Positions 1 to 7,082 are shown, numbered from the stretch's first letter. The stretch: DNA of 9,990 nt from CAYOVG01 sp964407285 (GCA_964407285.1 CAYOVG010000275.1:1-9990); one strand, 5' to 3'. Notes: generated from the sequence alone by a model not told the origin. Numbers and translations are program-made.

Positions 1-2
1 AG

Positions 3-815
3 AACGCCGCTCAGGCCAACAACCTCATGGAGGAGACGAAGCGCGTGATCACCGAGGCCAACCGGTCCATGCACCGGTTGACCTCCTCGATGGCGGAGAT
101 ATCGCGTGCGTCCGAGGAGACGCAGAAGATCATCAAGACCATCGATGAGATCGCCTTCCAGACGAACCTGCTGGCCCTGAACGCCGCCGTCGAGGCGGCC
201 CGCGCAGGCGAGGCCGGGGCCGGGTTCGCCGTGGTGGCCGACGAGGTGAGAAACCTTGCGATGCGGGCCGCGGAGGCCGCCAAGAGCACGGCGGACATGA
301 TCGAGGACACCTACAAGAAGGTCAAGGCGGGCACGGACCTGGTCGATCGCACGAACGACAACTTCTCCCGCGTGGAGCAGTCCTCCTCGAAGATAGCCGA
401 CCTGGTGGGCGAGATCGCCGCCGCGTCCCGCGAGCAGGCCCAGGGAATCGGCCAGATCAACAAGGCGGTCACCGACATGGACAAGGTGGTCCAGCAAAAC
501 GCGGCCAATGCCGAGGAGTCCGCCTCGGCTTCCGAGGAGATGAGCGCCCAGGCCGGGCAGATGCGGGAGGCGGTGGCCGAGCTCGTCGGCATCATCGGCG
601 GGAGCGGCGACAACGAAAGCAAGGATCTCTCACTCGGGAGCGATTTCTCGCCCGGTTCGCCGCCGGAGCGGCCGCTCGAGCGGGTCGCCGCCTTCGTGCG
701 GCCGAGGAAAGCCCTCCCGCCGAAAGCAGGCGGCAAGGGAAAGGGCAAGGACCTCGTCGCCACGGCCGACGCTCGAGGAAAACTGCTCGAAGATAGGGAG
801 ATGGAGGAGTTCTGA
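3..815 (+). CDS. Methyl-accepting chemotaxis protein, C-terminal part (start outside window)
   Basis: Cytoplasmic signalling half of a chemoreceptor, which works with CheA and CheW to pass ligand signals to the flagellar or other motility system. The frame is already open at base 3 and 270 residues are visible, so the sensor, membrane segments and HAMP lie upstream. The hairpin tip is nearly canonical: IDEIAFQTNLLALNAAVEAA followed by RAGEAGAGFAVVADEVRNLA (about bases 144-263). Ala/Glu/Gln-rich heptad coiled coil flanks it on both sides, including EEMSAQAGQMREAVAELVGI near base 535-594, typical of methylation helices. After the coiled coil comes a roughly 70-residue low-complexity tail rich in Pro, Gly, Lys and Arg, ending in EMEEF. 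Such tails can tether adaptation enzymes, but this end lacks the Trp of the classic NWETF pentapeptide. The family is certain; ligand and pathway are not visible. The internal ATG at base 27 is not a real start because conserved coiled coil continues upstream of it. Confidence 0.95.
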   Translation, partial: NAAQANNLMEETKRVITEANRSMHRLTSSMAEISRASEETQKIIKTIDEIAFQTNLLALNAAVEAARAGEAGAGFAVVADEVRNLAMRAAEAAKSTADMIEDTYKKVKAGTDLVDRTNDNFSRVEQSSSKIADLVGEIAAASREQAQGIGQINKAVTDMDKVVQQNAANAEESASASEEMSAQAGQMREAVAELVGIIGGSGDNESKDLSLGSDFSPGSPPERPLERVAAFVRPRKALPPKAGGKGKGKDLVATADARGKLLEDREMEEF

Positions 816-851
816 ACGACCGCGGGCCCCCGCGCGGGGAACGGCCCCAAT

Positions 852-889
852 CCCACGCGCTCGCGCGCGTGGGCGTCGCCTCGACGCCC
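852..889 (+). terminator. Two adjacent GC-rich hairpins after the chemoreceptor gene
   Basis: Hairpin A is a perfect 9-bp stem (852-860 pairs with 865-873) with loop tcgc. Hairpin B is a perfect 8-bp stem (871-878 pairs with 882-889) with loop cct. They share bases 871-873, so they compete at the junction or stack as shortened stems. They begin 37 bases after the chemoreceptor stop. No T-run follows, so this is not a classic intrinsic terminator; it may stabilise the transcript end or assist termination. Confidence 0.4.
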
Positions 890-928
890 TGCCCGTGCGG
901 GCCGCCTAACGAATGGCAGGTCGGGGTT

Positions 929-1044
929 GGGTGCGATTCACGACCATTGGTAAGGCTAAACGCCCTACACACCATGCTTTGAGGGGCAATGCGACTTCGG
1001 CCGAATTCTACTTCCGTGGTTACCAATGACGGTGAATCGCACCC
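929..1044. repeat. 116-bp segment bounded by 25-bp imperfect inverted repeats (possible MITE-like element)
   Basis: Bases 929-953 and 1020-1044 are reverse complements with 3 mismatches in 25 (all three together in the centre of each arm), enclosing 66 bases with no ORF of note. The outermost 13 bases of each arm match perfectly and include ggtgcgattca. A 7-base direct repeat, cggggtt, lies at 922-928 directly left of the element and at 1047-1053, two bases beyond its right arm, which loosely resembles a target duplication. Small non-coding elements with terminal inverted repeats are common in such genomes, but only one copy is visible here, so mobility is inference. It could equally be a long hairpin in a transcript. 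Confidence 0.5.
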
Positions 1045-1172
1045 GGCGGGGTTTCGTCCCCGCCGTTCCCGCCCTGCCGTTGCACGCATCGAACCGCCCG
1101 TACATTGCATGGGGACCGGGGAGCCGCTCGCCCCTCCCCTCCCCGATCCCGCCGGCAAAAAACCCCGCCGGG
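1042..1172. repeat. Nested GC-rich inverted repeats overlapping the right arm of the 116-bp element
   Basis: The 13-mer at 1042-1054 (cccggcggggttt) is perfectly complementary to 1160-1172. The same left copy also forms a tight local hairpin, 1044-1051 with 1058-1065 (8-bp perfect stem, loop tttcgt). A shorter copy of cccgccgg at 1148-1155 adds a third potential partner. One sequence therefore has at least two alternative pairings. No T-run follows the local hairpin. Function is unknown. Confidence 0.45.
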
Positions 1173-1209
1173 AGCATTCCTCCCCTCCTTCCACCCCTCA
1201 TAATATCCA

Positions 1210-1238
1210 TGGACATAGCGCATATTCATCATTATACT
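1210..1238 (+). promoter_or_regulatory. Predicted sigma70-type promoter of the signalling operon
   Basis: TGGACA at 1210-1215 and TATACT at 1233-1238 are separated by exactly 17 bases. Each hexamer matches the sigma70 consensus at 5 of 6 positions, and the site sits in a locally AT-rich patch within GC-rich DNA. Transcription would start near 1245, leaving a leader of about 160 bases before the ATG at 1406. A second tggacata occurs at 1276-1283 but has no properly spaced -10 partner. Confidence 0.6.
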
Positions 1239-1405
1239 GCAACTCCTGTGTATATCAGTTTCGTTAATACCGGCGTGGACATATCCAATGCCTCTCATTC
1301 ACGGCTAAGATACCGGCATGCCGCCTCATTTACAGTGCGTATTCCCCTGTGATCGGCGCATCTTCCAACGGGCGGTTGCGGGAGCAGGCATACTGCGGAT
1401 ATATT

Positions 1406-4400
1406 ATGAGAATGGAATGGAAAAGCGCCCTGGCGGTTCTCGTGGTTTCGCTGGTCGTCTCCGCCGCCGCGTCTCTTCCGATCGGATGGTTGTTGACGAG
1501 AAGCGAGAATGCCGGATTCCTGGAAAGCAGGAAAGCCGAGGCGCTCAATCATCTCGGGATGCTCAAATCCAACCTCGAGATCCTCCTCAACTCCCGCCTG
1601 GTCCCAGTCCGAAGCCTCTCGGCGTACGCCTCTCATTACCCGGATATCAATTCTCATGATTTCGAATCCTTCGCCAGGACCATCGTCGATTCTCAACCCG
1701 GCATCCGGTCGGTGCAACTGGCGAAAGACAACACGATCAGCGCCGTGTACCCGCCGGCGGGCAACGAGGGCGTCCTGGGCCTGAGACTCATCGACGACCT
1801 CCCGCCCGGGCAGACGGAGGCGGTGAGGCGCGCCGTCGAGACCCGCGAGATGGTGGTGGGAGGGCCGGTCGACCTGCTGCAGGGCGGCAGGGGAATCATT
1901 TGCAGGGCCCCCGTGTTCACACCTCCCGAGGAGCATGCATCGCCCGGAGGGCGCGCTTATTGGGGACTGGCGACCATCATTCTCGATGCGGACTCGCTCT
2001 TTCGCGAAGCCGGACTCCATGAAGCCGGGGACCGGGTGGCCATCCGCGGAAAGGACGGCCTGGGGGAAAAGGGCGAAGTCGTCTTCGGCGACCCCGCCGT
2101 TTTTCAAGACGCCGCTCTCAAGCTGGACGTGATCCTGCCCGGCGGTTCCTGGCAGATCGGGGCCGCGGTCCCAACCGGAGGCCGCGCATCCTCTTCGCCC
2201 TTCCTCTCCATCATTTGGGGCCTCGTAGCCGCGATCTGGGCGGGTTTCGGTCTGGCCCTGTGGGGGCTGTTGCTCTGGCCGCTCCATCTCAAAAGGGCGG
2301 TCGCCGATGCCGTCGCCAGGCTCCAGGAGGCCAGGGACGAACTGGAGCTCAAGGTCATGGAGAGGACGGAAGAGCTTCGGTCCGCCAACGAACGCGCCAA
2401 CGAACTGGCGGACGAGTCGGAGGCGGCGAGCAGGGCGAAGAGCGAGTTCCTGGCCAACATGAGCCACGAAATACGCACCCCCATGAACGCCGTGATCGGC
2501 ATGGTCCACCTGGCCCTGAAGACCGGTCTCACCCCCGTGCAGGAAGACTACCTGCGAAAGATCGACCGGTCGGCCAGGTCGCTCCTGGGCATCATCGACG
2601 ACATCCTGGATTTTTCCAAGGTGGAGGCCGGAAAGCTTACCCTGGAAGCTGTGGAATTCGACCTCGACGAGGTGCTCGAGAACCTTGCCGCCGTCGCGTC
2701 CGTTCGAGCAGGCGAAAAGGGCCTGGAACTGCTGATCGATGTCGCCCCGGACGTCCCCGGAAAACTTATCGGAGACCCTCTGCGCCTTGGCCAGGTCCTC
2801 ACCAACCTCACCGGCAATGCGATCAAATTCACGGACCGGGGGGAGGTGCGCGTCGCCGTCCGGTCCGGCGAGCAGGCGAGCGGGAAGCGCGTCGAAGTTC
2901 ATTTCACCATCCGGGACACGGGAATCGGCATGACGCCCGCCCAACTCGAAAGCCTCTTCGACCCCTTCACCCAGGCGGACGCATCCACCACGCGAAGGTT
3001 CGGGGGAACCGGCCTCGGGCTCTCCATAACCCGGCGGCTGGTCGAACTCATGGGAGGAGACATCCGGGTGGAGAGCGAGCCCGGCCGGGGAAGCGATTTC
3101 AGCTTCTCCGTCCTCCTGGAGCCGGCGGCCCGGAGCGACCCCTCGGCGATTCTCCCGCATCCCGGCTTGACGGGAAGACGGGTCCTGGTGGTGGACGACA
3201 ACCGGTCGTCCCTGGAGGTCCTGGGGAACGCGCTGAGGAGCATGGGACTATCCGTGGATTTGGCGGAATCCGGCCGGGAAGCCCTCGACCTGTTGAAGGC
3301 CGCACCGGACCGGGAGCCCCGCCCCGCCCCATGCGAACTCGTCATTCTCGACTGGAGAATGCCCGTCATGAGCGGGCCGGAGGTCCTCGATCGAATCGCG
3401 GACGATTCCGGAATCGAACCCAAGCCGAAGGCGGTCTTGCTGAAAGCCTGCGGCCGTGAGCGGGATTGGGACCGGGACCGCGCGCCCGCCCGCGCCGGGG
3501 GGCGAATGCAGGTCGTCGTTCTCACGAAGCCTGTCGGCGGGAAGGCGCTCCGAAGGACCGTCCTGAAGGCCTTCGGCCTCGAAGATCACGCCCACGCGGG
3601 AGGGCCCGCCCGGAAGCAAAAGGAGCGCGGCTTTGAAGACCTCGCCCCCATTCGCGGCGCCCGCGTGCTCCTGGTGGAGGACGACGAACTCAACCAGCAG
3701 GTTGCCGGGGGCATCATCGAAGAGGCCGGGCTCGAGGTCGTTACGGCGGCCAACGGCCGGGAAGCGGTGGAACTGGTTCGCAACTCCCGCTTCGATGCCG
3801 TGCTCATGGACGTCCGTATGCCGGAAATGGACGGGTTCGAAGCCTGCAGGCTCATCCGGGAGGACGGCCGTTTCGCCGGGCTGCCCGTCATCGCCATGAC
3901 CGCCCACGCGATGAACGAAGACCGCGAGCGGTGCCTGGCTGCCGGAATGAACGGCCATATATCGAAACCCATCGATCCCGGCGAACTGTACGAAGTCCTG
4001 GCCGGGTGCATACCCGCGGGACGCCGCGAGGAGCGCCCGGACTGCCTGCCGGACGCCGGCGCTTCCCGTCCGGACGATTCGGACGCAGCCTTTCCGGAGA
4101 GCCTGCCCGGCATCGATGCGGCTTCGTTCCTCAACCGGCTCATGGGCGACGCGAATGCCGCGCGCGCTCTCCTGGTCCGGTTCTACATGGAGAAAGGCGG
4201 CGAAGCGGACGCGGTCCGCGCGGCGCTGGCGCGGGGAGACGCCGACGGCGCGAGGTTCATGGTCCACAAGCTGAAGGGACTGGCCGGAAACATCGGCGCG
4301 GGCGCTCTCCACCGGGCGGCGGTGGAGTTGGAGGCGGCCCTGAAGGACGGTCGCGATGCGGACGCGCAGGCCCTCGTGGAGGAATACGACCGCGCCCTGT

Positions 4401-4720
4401 CGGAAGTCCTCGATGGACTGCGGGGGCTCGCCCGCCCGGGCGGCGAACCCGCGCCGCAAACCCCGGACGCCGCCTGCCGGCGGGTTTCGGACCGCCGGGA
4501 GGTCTTGTCCGGCCTGGCGGGGTTGCTCGACGCGCTCGAGACCCTGAAGCCGATGCGCTGCCGGGACGCCCTGCGGGAACTCCGGGACCTGCGACTGCCG
4601 GATGATATCAAGGACGACTTCGAACGACTGGACGCTCTCGTATCGCGATACCGGTTCCCGGAAGCCTCGGGGGTGGTTGAACGGATGCGGAATCGACTGC
4701 TGGAGGGAGATGGGGGATGA
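1406..4720 (+). CDS. CHASE-domain hybrid sensor histidine kinase with two REC domains and HPt
   Basis: Inner-membrane sensor kinase of 1104 residues from the ATG at 1406. Order: TM1 (about residues 5-28); periplasmic CHASE-like sensor (about 50-230, with VVGGPVDLLQGGRGIICRAP and a PVF strand); TM2 (about 265-290); coiled coil; HisKA with MSHEIRTPMNAV, phospho-His354; HATPase with N box LTNLTGNAIKF, DTGIGM and GGTGLGLS; REC1 (Asp649 in LDWRMPVMSG); REC2 (Asp802 in LMDVRMPEMDG, with TA and SKP); HPt with HKLKG (His954); and a helical tail of about 80 residues. REC2 looks fully functional, whereas REC1 has Lys680 where a switch Thr/Ser is expected and an irregular insert before its TKP. The layout supports a complete His-Asp-His relay within one protein, with the HPt free to serve the next gene's REC domain. 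Start is uncertain: a GTG at 1349 would add 19 residues, but neither site has a clear Shine-Dalgarno; 1406 was chosen because it places TM1 at the N-terminus. The stop overlaps the next ATG by 4 bases. The CHASE ligand cannot be read from sequence. Confidence 0.93.
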   Translation: MRMEWKSALAVLVVSLVVSAAASLPIGWLLTRSENAGFLESRKAEALNHLGMLKSNLEILLNSRLVPVRSLSAYASHYPDINSHDFESFARTIVDSQPGIRSVQLAKDNTISAVYPPAGNEGVLGLRLIDDLPPGQTEAVRRAVETREMVVGGPVDLLQGGRGIICRAPVFTPPEEHASPGGRAYWGLATIILDADSLFREAGLHEAGDRVAIRGKDGLGEKGEVVFGDPAVFQDAALKLDVILPGGSWQIGAAVPTGGRASSSPFLSIIWGLVAAIWAGFGLALWGLLLWPLHLKRAVADAVARLQEARDELELKVMERTEELRSANERANELADESEAASRAKSEFLANMSHEIRTPMNAVIGMVHLALKTGLTPVQEDYLRKIDRSARSLLGIIDDILDFSKVEAGKLTLEAVEFDLDEVLENLAAVASVRAGEKGLELLIDVAPDVPGKLIGDPLRLGQVLTNLTGNAIKFTDRGEVRVAVRSGEQASGKRVEVHFTIRDTGIGMTPAQLESLFDPFTQADASTTRRFGGTGLGLSITRRLVELMGGDIRVESEPGRGSDFSFSVLLEPAARSDPSAILPHPGLTGRRVLVVDDNRSSLEVLGNALRSMGLSVDLAESGREALDLLKAAPDREPRPAPCELVILDWRMPVMSGPEVLDRIADDSGIEPKPKAVLLKACGRERDWDRDRAPARAGGRMQVVVLTKPVGGKALRRTVLKAFGLEDHAHAGGPARKQKERGFEDLAPIRGARVLLVEDDELNQQVAGGIIEEAGLEVVTAANGREAVELVRNSRFDAVLMDVRMPEMDGFEACRLIREDGRFAGLPVIAMTAHAMNEDRERCLAAGMNGHISKPIDPGELYEVLAGCIPAGRREERPDCLPDAGASRPDDSDAAFPESLPGIDAASFLNRLMGDANAARALLVRFYMEKGGEADAVRAALARGDADGARFMVHKLKGLAGNIGAGALHRAAVELEAALKDGRDADAQALVEEYDRALSEVLDGLRGLARPGGEPAPQTPDAACRRVSDRREVLSGLAGLLDALETLKPMRCRDALRELRDLRLPDDIKDDFERLDALVSRYRFPEASGVVERMRNRLLEGDGG

Positions 4721-7020
4721 AGGATTTTTCCCAATGCACCATTATGGTTGTGGACGACAATGAGACGAACGTGGATGTCCTCGTGGACGCCTTGAGCGAG
4801 AGTTGCGAGGTCGCCGTCGCCATGGACGGGAAGACGGCCCTGGAAGCCGCGGCCCGTTTGCTTCCGGACCTGGTCCTCCTGGACGTCATGATGCCGGAAA
4901 TGGACGGCTTCGAAGTCCTGCGAAGGCTCAAGTCCGACACCGCCACCACGCACATTCCCGTCATCTTTCTCACCGCCATGACGGAAACCGCGGACAAAGC
5001 CACGGGACTGCGCCTGGGAGCCGTGGACTACATTACGAAGCCCTTCGAAATCGAGGAAGTCCGGATGCGGGTGAGGAACCACCTGTCCCTGGTGCTCGCG
5101 CGCCGGGAAGTGGAGCGGCACAACGCGGTCCTGGAAGAGAAGGTGAAGGAGCGCACGCGGGAACTCGCCCTGACCCAGGAAGTCACCATCGAAAGCATGG
5201 CCGCTCTCGCGGAATACCGGGACCCGGAGACGGGCGGACACCTCAACCGGATCAAGAACTACGTGCGGCTCCTGGCGGAACATGCCTCGGAACACCCCCG
5301 GCTGCGCGGTTCGCTGTCACCGGACATCACGGAACTGCTGCAAAGGTCCTCGCCGTTGCCCGATCTCGGCAAGGTGGGGGTGCCGGATCACAGCCTTCGC
5401 AAGCCCGGGCCGCTGACTCCCGAGGAATTCGAAGAGATGAAAAAACACACCGGCTACGGGGCCGCTTCCATCGGGGTCGCGGAGAAAAAGCTCGGGGCCA
5501 GTTCATTCCTGCGCCTCGCCAGGGAAATGGCCTACACGCATCACGAAAAATGGGACGGAACAGGGTATCCGCGGGGCTTGAAGGAGGAAGAAATCCCACT
5601 TTCGGGACGCATCATGGCCCTGGCGGACGTCTACGACGCGCTGATCAGCAGGCGCGTCTACAAGCCCCCCTTCTCCCACGCGAAGGCCGTCGAAATCATC
5701 GTGCAGGGAAGAGGCTCCCATTTCGATCCCGACCTGGTGGACCTGTTCGTCTCCCTCCAGGAGCAGTTCCGGCGGGTTGCGCTGCAATACGTGGATTTCG
5801 AGGAGGAACGGCGCGCCCTTGCCGACCCCCTCCCGGGCGAGCCGGGCCGGTTCCTTCCGGCCGATTCCCGGCCGGCGCGGACGGATACGGATTATCTCCC
5901 CCCGGACAAGCTCTCCGAAAGCGAAGTCCTGGTTCAGTACCAGGGCCTTCTTACCTCCGATCTGCTGAAGCTCGCCGAAATACTGCCCATCATGATCGTC
6001 GTCTTGAACGGCTGCCGCCAGATCGTGTACGGCAACAGGCTGTTCCTGGGTTTCCTGGGGCTCGCTCGCGTCGAGGACGTTCTCGGGAAACGGCTGGGAG
6101 AAGCCGTGGGATGCCGGCACCCGCAAGACTGCGGGGCCGAATGCGGAGCCACCCGGTTTTGCCGCTACTGCGGGGCGGCCAGGGCGATCGTGGCCAGCCT
6201 GGCCGGAGGGTCCGAAACGCAGGAATGCGAATTGAGCCGCAGAGTCGGGAACGTCCTGACGGCCCTGAACCTGCAAGTGTGGATGTCCTCCATCCAACAC
6301 GACGGCCGAACCTTCAGCGTCGGGGCGCTGATCGACATCTACCACGAGAAGCAGTTGCACATGTTCGAGAGGCTCTTCTTCCACGACATTCTCAACACGG
6401 CGGGGGCCATCCGCGGCATCTGCGAGTTGTTCGCGGACCGGATGGACGCGGAGAGCTACCTGGATACGCTCAGGATCGCGGCGGGCGGACTGGTCGAGCA
6501 GATTTACTCGTACAAGAATTTCCTGCTCGCGGAGAGGCAGGAATTCCTCATCGAGCCGGTGAAACTGGAAACCCTGCCGATCCTGGAGGAGCAGGCGAAC
6601 CTGTTTCGCTCGCACGCGGGCAAGAGCGGGATCGAGGTGCGTGTGGCCGGGGACAGCGAGAATGCTTTCTTCACTTCCGACCGGACCCTGGTGGAACGCG
6701 TTCTGACCAACCTGGTCAAGAATGCGGTGGAGGCTTCCCGCGACGGCGACGTCGTCACCATCCGGAGCCGGAAGGAAAGGGACGGGGTCCTCTTCTCCGT
6801 GCACAATCCGGCGGTCCTCGGCGAGGAGGTGAAGGCCGGGCTGTTCAAGAGGTCGTTTTCCACCAAGGGAATGGGGCGAGGTCTTGGGACCTACAGCGCC
6901 AGGCTGTTCGCGGAAACGTATCTCAAGGGCCGTATACGGTTCGAATCCGAAGAGGGCGAGGGAACGACCTTCTTCGTGCGCCTGCCGCGCTTCGTCCAGG
7001 CGATACCCTCGGGGGATTGA
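4717..7020 (+). CDS. Response regulator fusion: REC, altered HD-GYP, Cys-rich PAS, histidine kinase
   Basis: Soluble protein of 767 residues. Its ATG overlaps the kinase stop (ATGA), with GGAGG 10 bases upstream (4702-4706), so translational coupling is likely. REC, residues 5-125: VVDDN, phospho-Asp56 in LLDVMMPEMDG, TAM, and Lys in TKPF. A helical linker (about 130-160) leads to HD-GYP (about 160-350) with His175, His244 in KKHTGYG, THHEKWDGTGYP (His275, His276, Asp280, Gly283-Tyr284-Pro285) and Asp304 in ADVYDAL. The signature HD is replaced by Pro215-Asp216 (PLPDLGK), so phosphodiesterase activity is doubtful. A PAS-like domain (about 400-530) carries Cys466, His468, Cys472, Cys476, Cys482 and Cys485. 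The C-terminal kinase has FFHDILNTAGAIRG (likely phospho-His556), N box LTNLVKNAVEAS (Asn665/Asn669) and glycine-rich STKGMGRGLGTYS (717-726); VHNP replaces the usual DxGxG box, a variant I associate with this kinase type. REC probably accepts phosphate from the upstream HPt (inference). The protein would act as both receiver and new kinase, possibly branching the pathway. The frame is continuous throughout, so this is a true fusion in the sequence as given. Confidence 0.92.
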   Translation: MKDFSQCTIMVVDDNETNVDVLVDALSESCEVAVAMDGKTALEAAARLLPDLVLLDVMMPEMDGFEVLRRLKSDTATTHIPVIFLTAMTETADKATGLRLGAVDYITKPFEIEEVRMRVRNHLSLVLARREVERHNAVLEEKVKERTRELALTQEVTIESMAALAEYRDPETGGHLNRIKNYVRLLAEHASEHPRLRGSLSPDITELLQRSSPLPDLGKVGVPDHSLRKPGPLTPEEFEEMKKHTGYGAASIGVAEKKLGASSFLRLAREMAYTHHEKWDGTGYPRGLKEEEIPLSGRIMALADVYDALISRRVYKPPFSHAKAVEIIVQGRGSHFDPDLVDLFVSLQEQFRRVALQYVDFEEERRALADPLPGEPGRFLPADSRPARTDTDYLPPDKLSESEVLVQYQGLLTSDLLKLAEILPIMIVVLNGCRQIVYGNRLFLGFLGLARVEDVLGKRLGEAVGCRHPQDCGAECGATRFCRYCGAARAIVASLAGGSETQECELSRRVGNVLTALNLQVWMSSIQHDGRTFSVGALIDIYHEKQLHMFERLFFHDILNTAGAIRGICELFADRMDAESYLDTLRIAAGGLVEQIYSYKNFLLAERQEFLIEPVKLETLPILEEQANLFRSHAGKSGIEVRVAGDSENAFFTSDRTLVERVLTNLVKNAVEASRDGDVVTIRSRKERDGVLFSVHNPAVLGEEVKAGLFKRSFSTKGMGRGLGTYSARLFAETYLKGRIRFESEEGEGTTFFVRLPRFVQAIPSGD

Positions 7021-7030
7021 AAATCCTGGT

Positions 7031-7067
7031 GAGATAAAGCCGTACCCACGCGAAACGGCTTTATCTC
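7031..7067. terminator. Bidirectional hairpin between convergent genes
   Basis: A perfect 13-bp stem (gagataaagccgt at 7031-7043 with 7055-7067) and an 11-base loop lie 10 bases past the stop of the signalling protein and 15 bases past the end of the convergent glycosyltransferase gene. The inner stem has an AT-rich part. Neither side has a long T-run, so strength is uncertain, but position and symmetry fit a shared terminator for both strands. Confidence 0.7.
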
Positions 7068-7082
7068 GATCGCGCGCGCCGA

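Larger units (their letters stand above)
816..1405. other. Gene-free spacer of about 590 bases with hairpins, inverted repeats and a promoter
   Basis: No ORF here has a recognisable protein; short overlapping frames on both strands look like chance in GC-rich DNA. The segment splits into parts: two adjacent GC-rich hairpins just after the chemoreceptor (852-889), a repeat-bounded block (929-1172), a strongly pyrimidine-biased tract on the + strand (about 1125-1200), then an abrupt AT-rich stretch (about 1198-1320) that carries the likely promoter of the kinase operon. Bases 1349-1405 could be coding if translation starts at the upstream GTG, but this is judged less likely. The mRNA leader from the predicted promoter would be about 160 bases. 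Confidence 0.7.

Noticed and set aside
929..1172. CRISPR array
   Set aside because: The repeats are inverted and not regularly spaced; there is no series of direct repeats with spacers and no cas gene.
965..1352. Several 80-110 codon frames on both strands in the spacer
   Set aside because: They overlap each other and the inverted repeats, have biased compositions, lack Shine-Dalgarno sites and show no protein motifs.
1245..1405. Riboswitch in the leader of the kinase operon
   Set aside because: The leader is long enough but I could not recognise any conserved aptamer core or a terminator/anti-terminator pair within it.
1295..3160. 621-codon open frame on the minus strand opposite the hybrid kinase
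   Set aside because: It is an antisense shadow of a strongly conserved kinase frame in GC-rich DNA; its translation has no recognisable motif and is rich in Arg, Gly, Asp and His.
4803..7037. 744-codon plus-strand frame overlapping the REC/HD-GYP protein
   Set aside because: It is a shifted frame rich in Gly, Arg and Pro with no domain; the alternative frame has continuous conserved motifs.
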